Source: Planctomycetota bacterium (GTDB taxonomy: Bacteria > Planctomycetota > SKW154). From it: a DNA stretch of 8,933 nucleotides. The stretch is taken from the NCBI GenBank assembly GCA_026418755.1, contig JAOAAR010000058.1, positions 1 to 8,933 of the forward strand. Direction: 5' to 3'. Below the pieces are notes generated by a model. The model saw only the letters and a list, made by a program, of their open reading frames with translations, did not search any database and was not told the origin of the DNA. Shown one piece after another: positions 1 to 5,924 of the stretch (positions within the stretch are counted from its first letter, which is position 1; each line of letters begins with the position of its first letter). The translations under genes and the position numbers were made by a program.

Positions 1-27
1 GCAGCGTCAGATGTGTATAAGAGGCAG
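1..27 (+). other. Nextera-type transposase adapter remnant (artefact)
   Basis: Bases 9-27 match the 19-base Tn5 mosaic end used in tagmentation libraries (AGATGTGTATAAGAGACAG) with one substitution: the window reads AGAGGCAG where the adapter has AGAGACAG. Bases 1-8 (GCAGCGTC) match the adapter bases that lie directly 5' of the mosaic end in the read-1 primer. A natural 27-base match in this order is very unlikely. This is untrimmed library sequence at a contig end, not genomic DNA, and any reading frame running through it is unreliable before base 28. Confidence 0.93.
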
Positions 28-254
28 AGCATACACTTCTCGGAGTAACAGTGAAGCAAGTGCTCGATGGCCATCCAGCCAAAGAGGCGGGGATGAAAGA
101 CGGAGACATTATTGATTCAGTTGAAGGAAAAGAGGGGCGCACTACAGAAGAGTTCCAGTCTTCCCTTAGAGAGGCAACCTTGACCAAAAATGAGGTCCGT
201 ATCGTGGTGAAGAGAGGTGGTGAAAAAGTGGAACTCCTCATTAAGAAGAAATGA
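28..254 (+). CDS. C-terminal PDZ domain of a truncated protein, HtrA/Do-like or other PDZ protein (partial)
   Basis: The open frame enters from the adapter edge and ends at TGA 252-254. The visible ~75 residues read LGVTVKQVLDGHPAKEAG, then MKDGDIIDSVEGK and a terminal strand VRIVVKRGG. This is a typical bacterial PDZ domain: carboxylate-binding LGV-type loop, a PA-x-x-AG helix start, and the GD-I-I turn. Such domains bind C-terminal or unfolded peptide tails and usually close periplasmic trypsin-like proteases of the HtrA/DegP/DegQ group, but also occur in site-2 proteases and other envelope proteins. The catalytic part is missing, so the parent family cannot be fixed. The GTG at 51 is inside the domain and is not a credible start; the real start lies beyond the contig edge. 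Confidence 0.8.
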
Positions 255-257
255 GTT

Positions 258-286
258 TTGGAATGCGCTGTTTCCCACCTTATAAA
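258..286 (+). promoter_or_regulatory. candidate sigma-70-type promoter for the VTC/DUF4956/CotH block
   Basis: TTGGAA at 258-263 (4 of 6 to TTGACA) and TATAAA at 281-286 (5 of 6 to TATAAT) are separated by exactly 17 bases. The site begins four bases after the PDZ gene's stop codon and is upstream of the four-gene block. Transcription from it would start near 293 and leave a leader of roughly 190 bases before the VTC gene. It is judged by eye only; AT-rich spacers give such matches by chance. Confidence 0.4.
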
Positions 287-299
287 AGAAAGAGAGAGT

Positions 300-352
300 A
301 GCCCCCTATGTACTTTCGTATTTGGCTTGTGAGAGGCAGGTCCTATAGGGCT
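300..352 (+). promoter_or_regulatory. imperfect inverted repeat in the leader
   Basis: CCCTAT at 304-309 pairs with ATAGGG at 345-350, and the flanking AG and CT could extend the stem past a two-base bulge. The loop is about 35 bases. The right arm lies within the 8-base palindrome CCTATAGG (342-349). No T-run follows at once, so it is not a standard intrinsic terminator. It could be a leader RNA structure or an operator-like palindrome; no known riboswitch class is recognised. Confidence 0.25.
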
Positions 353-386
353 TCATAAGGCACTTGATTTCTTAACAGCAGGTTTT

Positions 387-466
387 TTTATTAATGAAGT
401 TCGTTCTTTACCAAAAACTCATTAAAACATTTACCACTGTGTTGCCGTTTATTCTCAATGAAGTTC
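387..466 (+). repeat. short direct repeat TTTATT-(CTC)-AATGAAGTTC
   Basis: TTTATT immediately followed by AATGAAGTTC occurs at 387-402. The same two blocks recur at 448-453 and 457-466, separated by an inserted CTC. The copies are 64 bases apart in the leader upstream of the VTC gene. They might be a duplicated protein-binding site or a chance repeat in T-rich DNA. Confidence 0.3.
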
Positions 467-549
467 TCTTGGTGGTTTTAGTGGCATGGAAAAGGCTGAG
501 TTTTTTATACGAAAGGAGAGGAAATTCAGGTTGGCGCCGTCCGCGTTGA
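394..549 (+). CDS. possible 51-residue single-span membrane peptide (hypothetical)
   Basis: An ATG at 394 opens a 51-codon frame ending at TGA 547-549, overlapping the first 64 bases of the VTC gene in another frame. The product begins MKFVLYQKLIKTF, then has a hydrophobic stretch at about residues 16-31 (VLPFILNEVLLVVLVA), and ends with a basic tail (WKRL, YERR, WRRPR). That layout suits a small single-span membrane protein or a leader peptide coupling translation into the VTC gene. Against it: the only Shine-Dalgarno-like sequence is CAGCAGG at about 376-382, some 11 bases away, and T-rich DNA readily yields hydrophobic frames. No family is recognised. Confidence 0.25.
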   Translation: MKFVLYQKLIKTFTTVLPFILNEVLLVVLVAWKRLSFLYERRGNSGWRRPR

Positions 550-1175
550 TGGAGGTGGAAAAGGCTGTGGCTAAGGTATTTAAAGTCACGGCCGTTGAGT
601 CTTCTATGGAGACTCTTTATTTCGACACCGAGGAGCATGGGTTTTATAATTCTTGTGTGAAGCATCCGAGGGAGAGTGTTAAGATACGGTTCCGGAGGTA
701 TACGACAACGGGAGACCAATTTCTGGAGTTGAAGAAGCGTAAGGGGCTTGAGACGCGGAAGTGGAGAGTTGCCGTAGGAATAGAGAAATTAGCAGGACTG
801 ATGAGCGGAGTGGAGACGGATTTATCTGATATTGTGGAGCCGATAAGGGTGGTCTTTCGTGAATACAGGCTTCTGCCGGTAGGAGCTGTTTCTTGTGTGC
901 GTTTGAGTTATGAAAGTGGTGACCCGTTAGTAAGAGTTACGATAGACAGCGAGATAATCTATCATCGTCCGCCGAGCGTTTGGGAGTTGACCGAGAAAGG
1001 GAATCTGCTGGGAGAAGTTTTGTTGAAAGAGGATTTTGTCGTTTTGGAAGCAAAGAGCTCAGATGGGGTGAGCATGTTGTTGAGAAGAGTCCTTTCAGGT
1101 TTAGAGAGGATAGAATATTCCAAGTTTTTGCGTGCAGTGGGAGTTACGCTTGATGGCAAGACTGGTAGCATTTGA
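486..1175 (+). CDS. VTC-domain polyphosphate polymerase family protein
   Basis: The 229-residue protein fits the VTC domain, the triphosphate-tunnel fold that in yeast Vtc4 makes polyphosphate from ATP. In order: ERKFR at 11-15, LYFDT at 44-48, KIRFRRY at 66-72, FLELKKR at 79-85, RKWRV at 91-95, RVTID at 150-154, LEAK at 187-190 and SKF at 212-214. The alternating Arg/Lys on strands that line the tunnel, and Glu188 as the likely metal ligand, match the family pattern. No signal peptide or membrane span is present, so it should be cytoplasmic. The start at 486 is the only one available, because an in-frame TGA lies at 459-461; the ribosome site is weak (GGTGG at 471-475). Its end overlaps the next gene by 23 bases. 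The family is well supported; the exact product (polyphosphate or another phosphate polymer) is inferred. Confidence 0.85.
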   Translation: MEKAEFFIRKERKFRLAPSALMEVEKAVAKVFKVTAVESSMETLYFDTEEHGFYNSCVKHPRESVKIRFRRYTTTGDQFLELKKRKGLETRKWRVAVGIEKLAGLMSGVETDLSDIVEPIRVVFREYRLLPVGAVSCVRLSYESGDPLVRVTIDSEIIYHRPPSVWELTEKGNLLGEVLLKEDFVVLEAKSSDGVSMLLRRVLSGLERIEYSKFLRAVGVTLDGKTGSI

Positions 1176-2799
1176 GGGGATAGATGGAAGCGGCAAATCG
1201 TATCTGTCTGCTCTGGTGGCTGAGGAATTCAGGCGCTGTGGGGTGCGAGTGGTCCACACGCGGGAAGGGGGAGAGTTACAGAGTTCTGTTTCGCGGAAGA
1301 TACGGAAGATTCTCCGAGACCCATCTAATCTGGAGTTGGATAGGAAGACAGAAGCAATTCTTTATTTTGCTCGCGAGACGGAATTGGTAGCACAACAGAT
1401 AAATCCACATCTTGAAGAAGAGTGCGTTATAATAGCAGACAGATTTTTCTACTCCCATCTTGCGCTTGCTATGGCTCGTGGGTTAAGTTGGAGAGAGTGT
1501 TCTCGGCTTTTCCGCTTTGCTAGTGCCGGTGTAGAGCCCGAGGTGGTGGTATTAGTGGATGTAGAGCCTGAGGTTGCACGGATGAGGCGGAAGATGAGAA
1601 AAGTTATGGAACGGCGCGTGGGAGAGTTTTCTCGGAAAGGGTTGGCAGGAGAAAAGATTCAAGTGCTTATGCGCCGATACCTCTTGGATTTTTCGAAAAA
1701 GAAGCGGAACTGGTTTGTAGTCGAGAACAACGGGGATGCGGAGAACGCGCTTGATAGCGTGATGAGACACCTCTTTGAGAAATTCGGGCTTCCCCGAAGG
1801 GGAAATGATAGACCGGGTTTGAGCCAACGAGAGAGCCATTTTGAGGTTTTGTTAGACGGGGAAAATGCAGAGAGATTCAGGAGTTCGTTTTACATAGTTA
1901 TGGAGAGGCTCGCGGAAAGGAGACCTCGGGAGGCTGCGTATCTTACTAACCGAATCGGCTCGAGATTTTTGTGCGATCTGCGGACGAGACTTAGCGATGT
2001 TGAGCCTGATATGGTCGCTTACTCACTTCACGGGCTGACGGATGAGGTATCATGGAATCTGCGATGGAGGTTAGTTTCGAAAGCGCCTGATTATGTAGCA
2101 TTAAGTCTCGAAGGGATAAACGATGCGGAGTCGTGGCGTATGCGCTCTGCCCTTTTGGAGAGAGTTCCTGCTGAAGTTATAATATCTTTGACAGGACTTG
2201 AGGGAGGAGAAGCCGACGAGTTGCGTCTAAGGTTTGCCTCATCTGTGCCCGATTCTGTTGTTTTATCCCTTAGAGGGAGGAACGATTATTTCTCCTGGCG
2301 TCTTAGGGAGTCTCTGAGGAAGGATATCAAGGAATCTTCATTGGCGTTGTCGCTGAAAGGAGTGAGTTCAGAGAAGGCGCAGAAGGTGAGAATGGAGATT
2401 TCTAAGAAGGCGCCGGCTTATGTTATTCTTTCGACAGAAGGGCTTGAAGACGAGTTTTCTTGGGAGTTGAGAGAGAGTTTTAAAGAGAAAGCGCGTAAGT
2501 TAGTGCTTCGCTCGATTAAGGGGTTGGGAAGCGAGCGTGCGTGGCGGATGCGTGAGGAAGCAGGTGACTGGGCTGATGAGGTTCTCGAGTCAGTGCATGG
2601 GATGGACTGCGAAGATGCGTGGAAGGTAAGGAAGCGGCTTGAAAAGGTGTATCCGGCAGAAGCGGTTCGTTCGCTGTGCTCTTTCAACCAGAGTGATGAG
2701 GCATGGCGGTTCAGATGGCGGTTGTTGAAGATGTTTCCTCAGAATTTGCGGTTAGCGAGAAATGTGGAGAAGGCTTTGTGGAGGCGTTTGGGAGAATGA
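1153..2799 (+). CDS. thymidylate-kinase-like P-loop protein with C-terminal 27-residue tandem repeats
   Basis: The 548-residue protein has an N-terminal kinase domain (about 1-210) like dTMP kinase: Walker A GIDGSGKS at 9-16, HTREGG at 35-40 (the usual REPGG without its proline), a DR-x-x-x-S motif at 96-101, and DVEP at 136-139 before an arginine-rich stretch resembling the lid. The AYQ that follows the DR motif in true dTMP kinases is absent, so the substrate may differ. A linker of about 50 residues leads to repeats from about 264 to 533, built on S-[LIV]-x-G ... SW-x-[LM]-R, probably a helical scaffold. A classic dTMP kinase is about 210 residues, so over half is extra. I chose ATG 1153 because GGAG lies nine bases upstream and the P-loop then starts at residue 9; ATG 1132 would add seven residues. 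It overlaps genes on both sides. Housekeeping Tmk is unlikely given the context. Confidence 0.8.
   Translation: MARLVAFEGIDGSGKSYLSALVAEEFRRCGVRVVHTREGGELQSSVSRKIRKILRDPSNLELDRKTEAILYFARETELVAQQINPHLEEECVIIADRFFYSHLALAMARGLSWRECSRLFRFASAGVEPEVVVLVDVEPEVARMRRKMRKVMERRVGEFSRKGLAGEKIQVLMRRYLLDFSKKKRNWFVVENNGDAENALDSVMRHLFEKFGLPRRGNDRPGLSQRESHFEVLLDGENAERFRSSFYIVMERLAERRPREAAYLTNRIGSRFLCDLRTRLSDVEPDMVAYSLHGLTDEVSWNLRWRLVSKAPDYVALSLEGINDAESWRMRSALLERVPAEVIISLTGLEGGEADELRLRFASSVPDSVVLSLRGRNDYFSWRLRESLRKDIKESSLALSLKGVSSEKAQKVRMEISKKAPAYVILSTEGLEDEFSWELRESFKEKARKLVLRSIKGLGSERAWRMREEAGDWADEVLESVHGMDCEDAWKVRKRLEKVYPAEAVRSLCSFNQSDEAWRFRWRLLKMFPQNLRLARNVEKALWRRLGE
1942..2751 (+). repeat. array of about ten 26-28-residue protein repeats encoded in the P-loop gene
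   Basis: Nine units begin at residues 291, 318, 345, 372, 400, 427, 454, 480 and 507 of the P-loop protein; a degenerate unit precedes them at 264. Spacing is 27 residues, with one of 28 and one of 26. Examples of unit starts are SLHGLTDEVSWNLR, SLEGINDAESWRMR, SLRGRNDYFSWRLR and SVHGMDCEDAWKVR. Conserved positions are Ser1, Gly4, Trp11, Arg14 and often a Pro near 22. Two short helices per unit is the likely fold. Copies differ strongly at DNA level, so the array is old rather than a recent slippage expansion. I do not recognise a named repeat family. Confidence 0.8.
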
Positions 2800-3578
2800 G
2801 TAGTTTTGGATACATTGTGGGTGTCACTGCTATAGTTTTTTCTACAGTTACTCCGCTTCTACTTGCAGATGGAAGCGACGGAAAGAAGAAAGAGACTCTG
2901 CCTTTCTCATCGGGAGAAGAGGATTTAATTTTTGAGCAAGGGATGAATCTAAAGACTTTTGTAGAGGTGTTTAAGCGGGTTGGTTTGGCGGCGCTTTTGG
3001 GTGCTGCGATAGCGCTTCACCCCTTGCGGATTCGGCGAAGGCAGAGAATTTCTGACCCGCTTCGGCTTGCACTCGCTATTCGGGCGCAGGTGTTAATCTG
3101 CTCTGCAGGCGCACTTATGGTAGTCGTAATTGCTGGTTCACTTGCGCGTGCTTTCGGGCTGGTTGGGCTTGGTTCGTTCGTCCGGTTTCGCACCACAATC
3201 AAAGACCCGACAGACACTGCCGTTCTGTTTCTTCTCGTGGGGATTGGGATGGCGTGCGGGTTGGGGGCATATGCTGTGGCGCTTTTTGGAGCGCTGGCGG
3301 TAATGTGTGTTCTGGCTATGCTAGAACTGAAAAGCGTTGCAGATCAACGCGTCTTTTCCATAACAATGAAGGCACCAGATGAGTTGGTCAACAAAGCGGT
3401 TCAGTATTTGCGCTCGAAAGCAGGTCTCAAAATACACAGGTTCTCGCTCAAAGTAAAGAAGGAGAGCGCAGTTGTAGATATCTCGCTTCCTGCTGGTGCT
3501 GAAGGAGAATCTATTGTTAACGAATTGCGTGCACTAGGGGATTTTTCCGAACTCTCCTTTGAGGAGGTAGGAGAATGA
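2796..3578 (+). CDS. DUF4956 family integral membrane protein
   Basis: The 260-residue protein carries the DUF4956 signature GLVGLGSFVRFRT at 121-133 followed by KDPTD at 136-140. Hydrophobic segments lie at about 62-76, 97-118, 141-152 and 155-176. A soluble C-terminal domain of about 80 residues (185-260) has an alternating strand-helix pattern reminiscent of small regulatory alpha-beta domains. Residues 5-24 form another hydrophobic segment ending LLLA before a hydrophilic Gly/Lys/Glu-rich linker, which could be a signal peptide or an extra span. The ATG at 2796 overlaps the upstream stop as ATGA and gives a sensible N-terminus; ATG 2703 would put a hydrophilic tail inside the preceding gene's coding region. 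The biochemical role of DUF4956 is not established. Its recurrent neighbourhood with VTC and CotH genes suggests membrane coupling of that system. Confidence 0.85.
   Translation: MSSFGYIVGVTAIVFSTVTPLLLADGSDGKKKETLPFSSGEEDLIFEQGMNLKTFVEVFKRVGLAALLGAAIALHPLRIRRRQRISDPLRLALAIRAQVLICSAGALMVVVIAGSLARAFGLVGLGSFVRFRTTIKDPTDTAVLFLLVGIGMACGLGAYAVALFGALAVMCVLAMLELKSVADQRVFSITMKAPDELVNKAVQYLRSKAGLKIHRFSLKVKKESAVVDISLPAGAEGESIVNELRALGDFSELSFEEVGE
3561..3568 (+). promoter_or_regulatory. strong ribosome binding site for the CotH gene
   Basis: GAGGAGGT lies six bases before ATG 3575, inside the end of the DUF4956 gene. With the ATGA overlap it fixes the start and indicates translational coupling. Confidence 0.75.
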
Positions 3579-5677
3579 TTCTTCGCATTCTATTCTTCTT
3601 TATCGCCATCGGGGCGTGTTCCGCAGTTCTCGCTGATGGCTTTTCCGTCAAGGTACACACCCCTGATAGGTTAACCGAAAAGGAGTCTCAAATTCTCGAA
3701 GAGATTGACTGTCCATTTATGAATGACTCTTCGAAAGAGTGCTTTGTTACTCTTAACCTTCGTGAGAGAGAGATTACGGAGGCATATGTTGCCCAGGAAG
3801 CGGTGCTTGCTTTTGTTAGCGGTATGAAGGGAATCGTTTTTGTTTGTTCGAAAGAGATTCTTTTTGAGAGCGATTTTGAGGGGAGATTAACGGCGAGTAG
3901 AATGGCTGCCACTTTTGTGGTGTTAAAAGAGACATTGAAATGGTTAAAGGTGGGTAGTGGGAAGAAGAGTTTCATTGACGGAGTGACAATTTATGAGGCG
4001 AAGATGAGGGATGATTCTGTAGCGTATTTATCTTATAGCAAGGTAGAGCGGAAGGTGAAGATTCCTGTTTCTGAAGGGGTCTGGCGAGTAGCGTCGCTTG
4101 TTGCTGATGGGTCAGGAAAAATGCGGCGGGTATTCCGGAAGGGGAACAGTATAGAGGGAACGCTTACACCATCTCCGGTTCTGATTACGCCTGTAAAGAC
4201 CTCCAGAGAGTACAACTCGGAATCTGCGGATTTCTGGGAAAAAGAGGAGCCAAAAGTGATTCATTTAACATTCTCCGACGCCTCCTGGAACAATCTTCTC
4301 CGCACCAAGAAAGAGGAGTATGTGGAAGCGGATTTTGAGTGTAGCGGAGTTGCTTTGAAAAGAGTAGGTGTCCGTTTTAAAGGGAACTCTTCTCTTTCAA
4401 TGAGTTTGAGGGAGGAAAAATTTCCGTTCAAGATAGATTTCGACAAGTTTGAAGGGCAGAGTTTTCTCGGGATGAAGAAACTGAATCTGTCAAATAATTT
4501 CAAGGACCCGACGATGATGCGTGAGTATTTAGCATATGAGGTTTTCAGGAACTCAGGTTTATGGGCTGGACGCGCTGCGTTTGTGAAACTGTATATCAGT
4601 GTAAAAGGTAAGTTTGAAAGAAAGTATTTTGGGCTTTACACTGCGGTAGAGCAAGTCGATGGCGAGTTCCTACGCAGATGGTTTGGCAACGCAGAGGGGA
4701 CTCTTTTCAAGCCTGAAACTTTTGGCGACGATGCGCTGAGATATCGAGGGGAAGAACCCCGTTTATACGGCAACTGTGAACTAAAATACGGTGAACTGCA
4801 TCCTGATTACGATTCTCTCATACAGTTTACTCGGCTGATTGACAGCAGTTCTCGGGAAGAGTTTGTCAAGAGAGTTGGTGAGTATCTCGATGTAGAATCT
4901 TTCTTAAAATTCATTGCGATAAACGGACTTCTTGCAAATTACGATTCTTACATTGGGACAGGGCATAACTTCTTTCTCTATTACGATGCGCCGCAAGGGA
5001 AGTTTATCTTCATCCCCTGGGATATGAACGAAGCATTTGGCAGGTTTACTCCTCAGGGCTACGATTTTGATACATGCGCTTATGTGCCTGTTCTCAAGCC
5101 TGTTGTTTCGATGGATAGGAGCAGAAGAGTCCTTGTTGAGAGAATTATGAAAGAGGAGAGGTGGGCAAGGATGTATCGTGAGATTCTTGCTCGCCTTCAC
5201 TTCAGCGTAGTAGCAGAGAAACCCCTTGTTGAGCGCATTGAACAGATTGCCCGTTTTATCGAGCCTGCAATCAAGGAGGAGGGAGAGAGAAGATTGGCTG
5301 AGTTTCGGGAAGGAGTCAGACAATTGAGACGGTTTATAGAGCAGCGTTCCGCATTTGTGTTTTTCGAACTTTTTTTAGGAAGTCCGCCTGTCTTGGTGCC
5401 TGCATGCGGGATGCTCGTCAGTGATGAGCACGGTAGCGTCATCTATAAGGACAGCAGAATTCTGTTCTATGGCTCGGACAACAATCTGCAGAATGCTCTT
5501 ACCATGGTCCTCCCTCCAGATGCACAATTGCGTTTAAGCAAGAAATACCTCATCATTCTTGCGATAGACGAGGTTATAAGAGTTGACCGTAAAAATTACA
5601 AAATTGACAAGATTATGCTTCCAATACCATTTTCCCCTCCACCTTCCCAGAAAGAGGTGTCTCCTCGTCCGCAATGA
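3575..5677 (+). CDS. exported CotH-family kinase-like protein with an N-terminal glycosidase-tail-like region
   Basis: The 700-residue protein starts with a signal peptide (hydrophobic 5-19; cleavage likely after VLA at 18-20, or as a lipoprotein at Cys15). Residues about 66-207 resemble the end of a clan-A glycosidase: a helix-strand unit EAYVAQEAVLAF...GIVFV, a helix with ASRMAATFVVLKETLKWL, then a beta domain closing LTPSPVLI at 197-204. The CotH domain spans about 226-620, with VRFKGNSS at 266-273, FPFKIDF at 283-289, a helix around Arg316-Glu317, YFGLY at 351-355, LFKPE at 377-381, NYD at 455-457, HN at 464-465 and PWDMNEAFG at 481-489, where Asp483 is the likely metal-binding aspartate. 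The tail (620-700) is unassigned and ends Pro-rich. CotH of Bacillus spores is an atypical secretory protein kinase; substrates here are unknown. The start overlaps the DUF4956 stop as ATGA. Confidence 0.87.
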   Translation: MILRILFFFIAIGACSAVLADGFSVKVHTPDRLTEKESQILEEIDCPFMNDSSKECFVTLNLREREITEAYVAQEAVLAFVSGMKGIVFVCSKEILFESDFEGRLTASRMAATFVVLKETLKWLKVGSGKKSFIDGVTIYEAKMRDDSVAYLSYSKVERKVKIPVSEGVWRVASLVADGSGKMRRVFRKGNSIEGTLTPSPVLITPVKTSREYNSESADFWEKEEPKVIHLTFSDASWNNLLRTKKEEYVEADFECSGVALKRVGVRFKGNSSLSMSLREEKFPFKIDFDKFEGQSFLGMKKLNLSNNFKDPTMMREYLAYEVFRNSGLWAGRAAFVKLYISVKGKFERKYFGLYTAVEQVDGEFLRRWFGNAEGTLFKPETFGDDALRYRGEEPRLYGNCELKYGELHPDYDSLIQFTRLIDSSSREEFVKRVGEYLDVESFLKFIAINGLLANYDSYIGTGHNFFLYYDAPQGKFIFIPWDMNEAFGRFTPQGYDFDTCAYVPVLKPVVSMDRSRRVLVERIMKEERWARMYREILARLHFSVVAEKPLVERIEQIARFIEPAIKEEGERRLAEFREGVRQLRRFIEQRSAFVFFELFLGSPPVLVPACGMLVSDEHGSVIYKDSRILFYGSDNNLQNALTMVLPPDAQLRLSKKYLIILAIDEVIRVDRKNYKIDKIMLPIPFSPPPSQKEVSPRPQ

Positions 5678-5762
5678 CTTTCATGCGTCGAGGGCAACCA
5701 GAATCTGTTTTCTCATTTGTAAGCCTGATGAACGGCAGTGTCAGGTTAAATTGAGGTTTAGA

Positions 5763-5789
5763 CTCTATTGTGCGACTGGTAAAATAGAG
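5763..5789 (+). promoter_or_regulatory. perfect 7-bp hairpin in the cotH-uvrC spacer
   Basis: CTCTATT (5763-5769) and AATAGAG (5783-5789) are exact inverted copies around a 13-base loop. No T-run follows, so it is not a canonical intrinsic terminator. The loop and right arm also contain TGGTAAAAT at 5777-5785, an extended -10 look-alike, so the element could equally be part of a promoter for uvrC with an operator-like symmetry. Confidence 0.25.
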
Positions 5790-5828
5790 CACTATCCCAA
5801 GGCAGAGTCTGAAACTGGCGGTTTGATG

Positions 5829-5857
5829 TTGCAAAATCACGCCTTTGCCGTTAGGAT
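5829..5857 (+). promoter_or_regulatory. weak candidate promoter for the uvrC block
   Basis: TTGCAA (5829-5834) and TAGGAT (5852-5857) are 17 bases apart, each 4 of 6 to the sigma-70 consensus. They lie about 70 bases before the uvrC start. An extended -10 (TGGTAAAAT at 5777-5785) is an alternative. Both are weak, and the two gene blocks may also be read through as one transcript. Confidence 0.25.
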
Positions 5858-5892
5858 GAATCATTGTAGTGAGGGCTCTTTCTGTTTGAATC

Positions 5893-5911
5893 TTCGATGC
5901 TCTACATCGAA
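5893..5911 (+). promoter_or_regulatory. perfect 7-bp hairpin just upstream of uvrC
   Basis: TTCGATG (5893-5899) and CATCGAA (5905-5911) pair exactly around the 5-base loop CTCTA. The 3' arm abuts AAGGA (5911-5915), the best-spaced ribosome binding site for ATG 5925, so folding could limit access to it. No T-run follows, which argues against a terminator. It is small and could be chance. Confidence 0.35.
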
Positions 5912-5924
5912 AGGATAGTAAGGA

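Noticed and set aside
371..395. The T7 run at 383-389 as an intrinsic terminator of the PDZ gene.
   Set aside because: No GC-rich stem immediately precedes it, so the required hairpin is missing.
1132..1152. Upstream ATG 1132 as the start of the P-loop kinase.
   Set aside because: It lacks a ribosome site as good as the GGAG at 1140-1143 that serves ATG 1153, and the added seven residues are not typical before a Tmk-like first strand.
2703..2795. Upstream ATG 2703 as the start of the DUF4956 protein.
   Set aside because: It would add 31 hydrophilic residues inside the preceding gene; the ATGA at 2796 with GGGAG just upstream gives a normal hydrophobic N-terminus.
4904..5323. A 139-codon minus-strand frame inside the CotH gene.
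   Set aside because: It is antisense to the conserved CotH motifs, including PWDMNEAFG, and no family is seen in it.
5613..5864. An 83-codon frame on the minus strand opposite the cotH end and spacer.
   Set aside because: There is no recognisable domain, its last part is antisense to cotH, and it is the only minus-strand candidate in an otherwise one-directional window. A real antisense gene is not excluded but is unsupported.
5583..5918. A 111-codon + strand frame across the end of cotH and the following spacer.
   Set aside because: It overlaps cotH by 95 bases in another frame, has no good ribosome site, and its Cys/Arg-rich composition resembles no family; it is most likely a chance frame.
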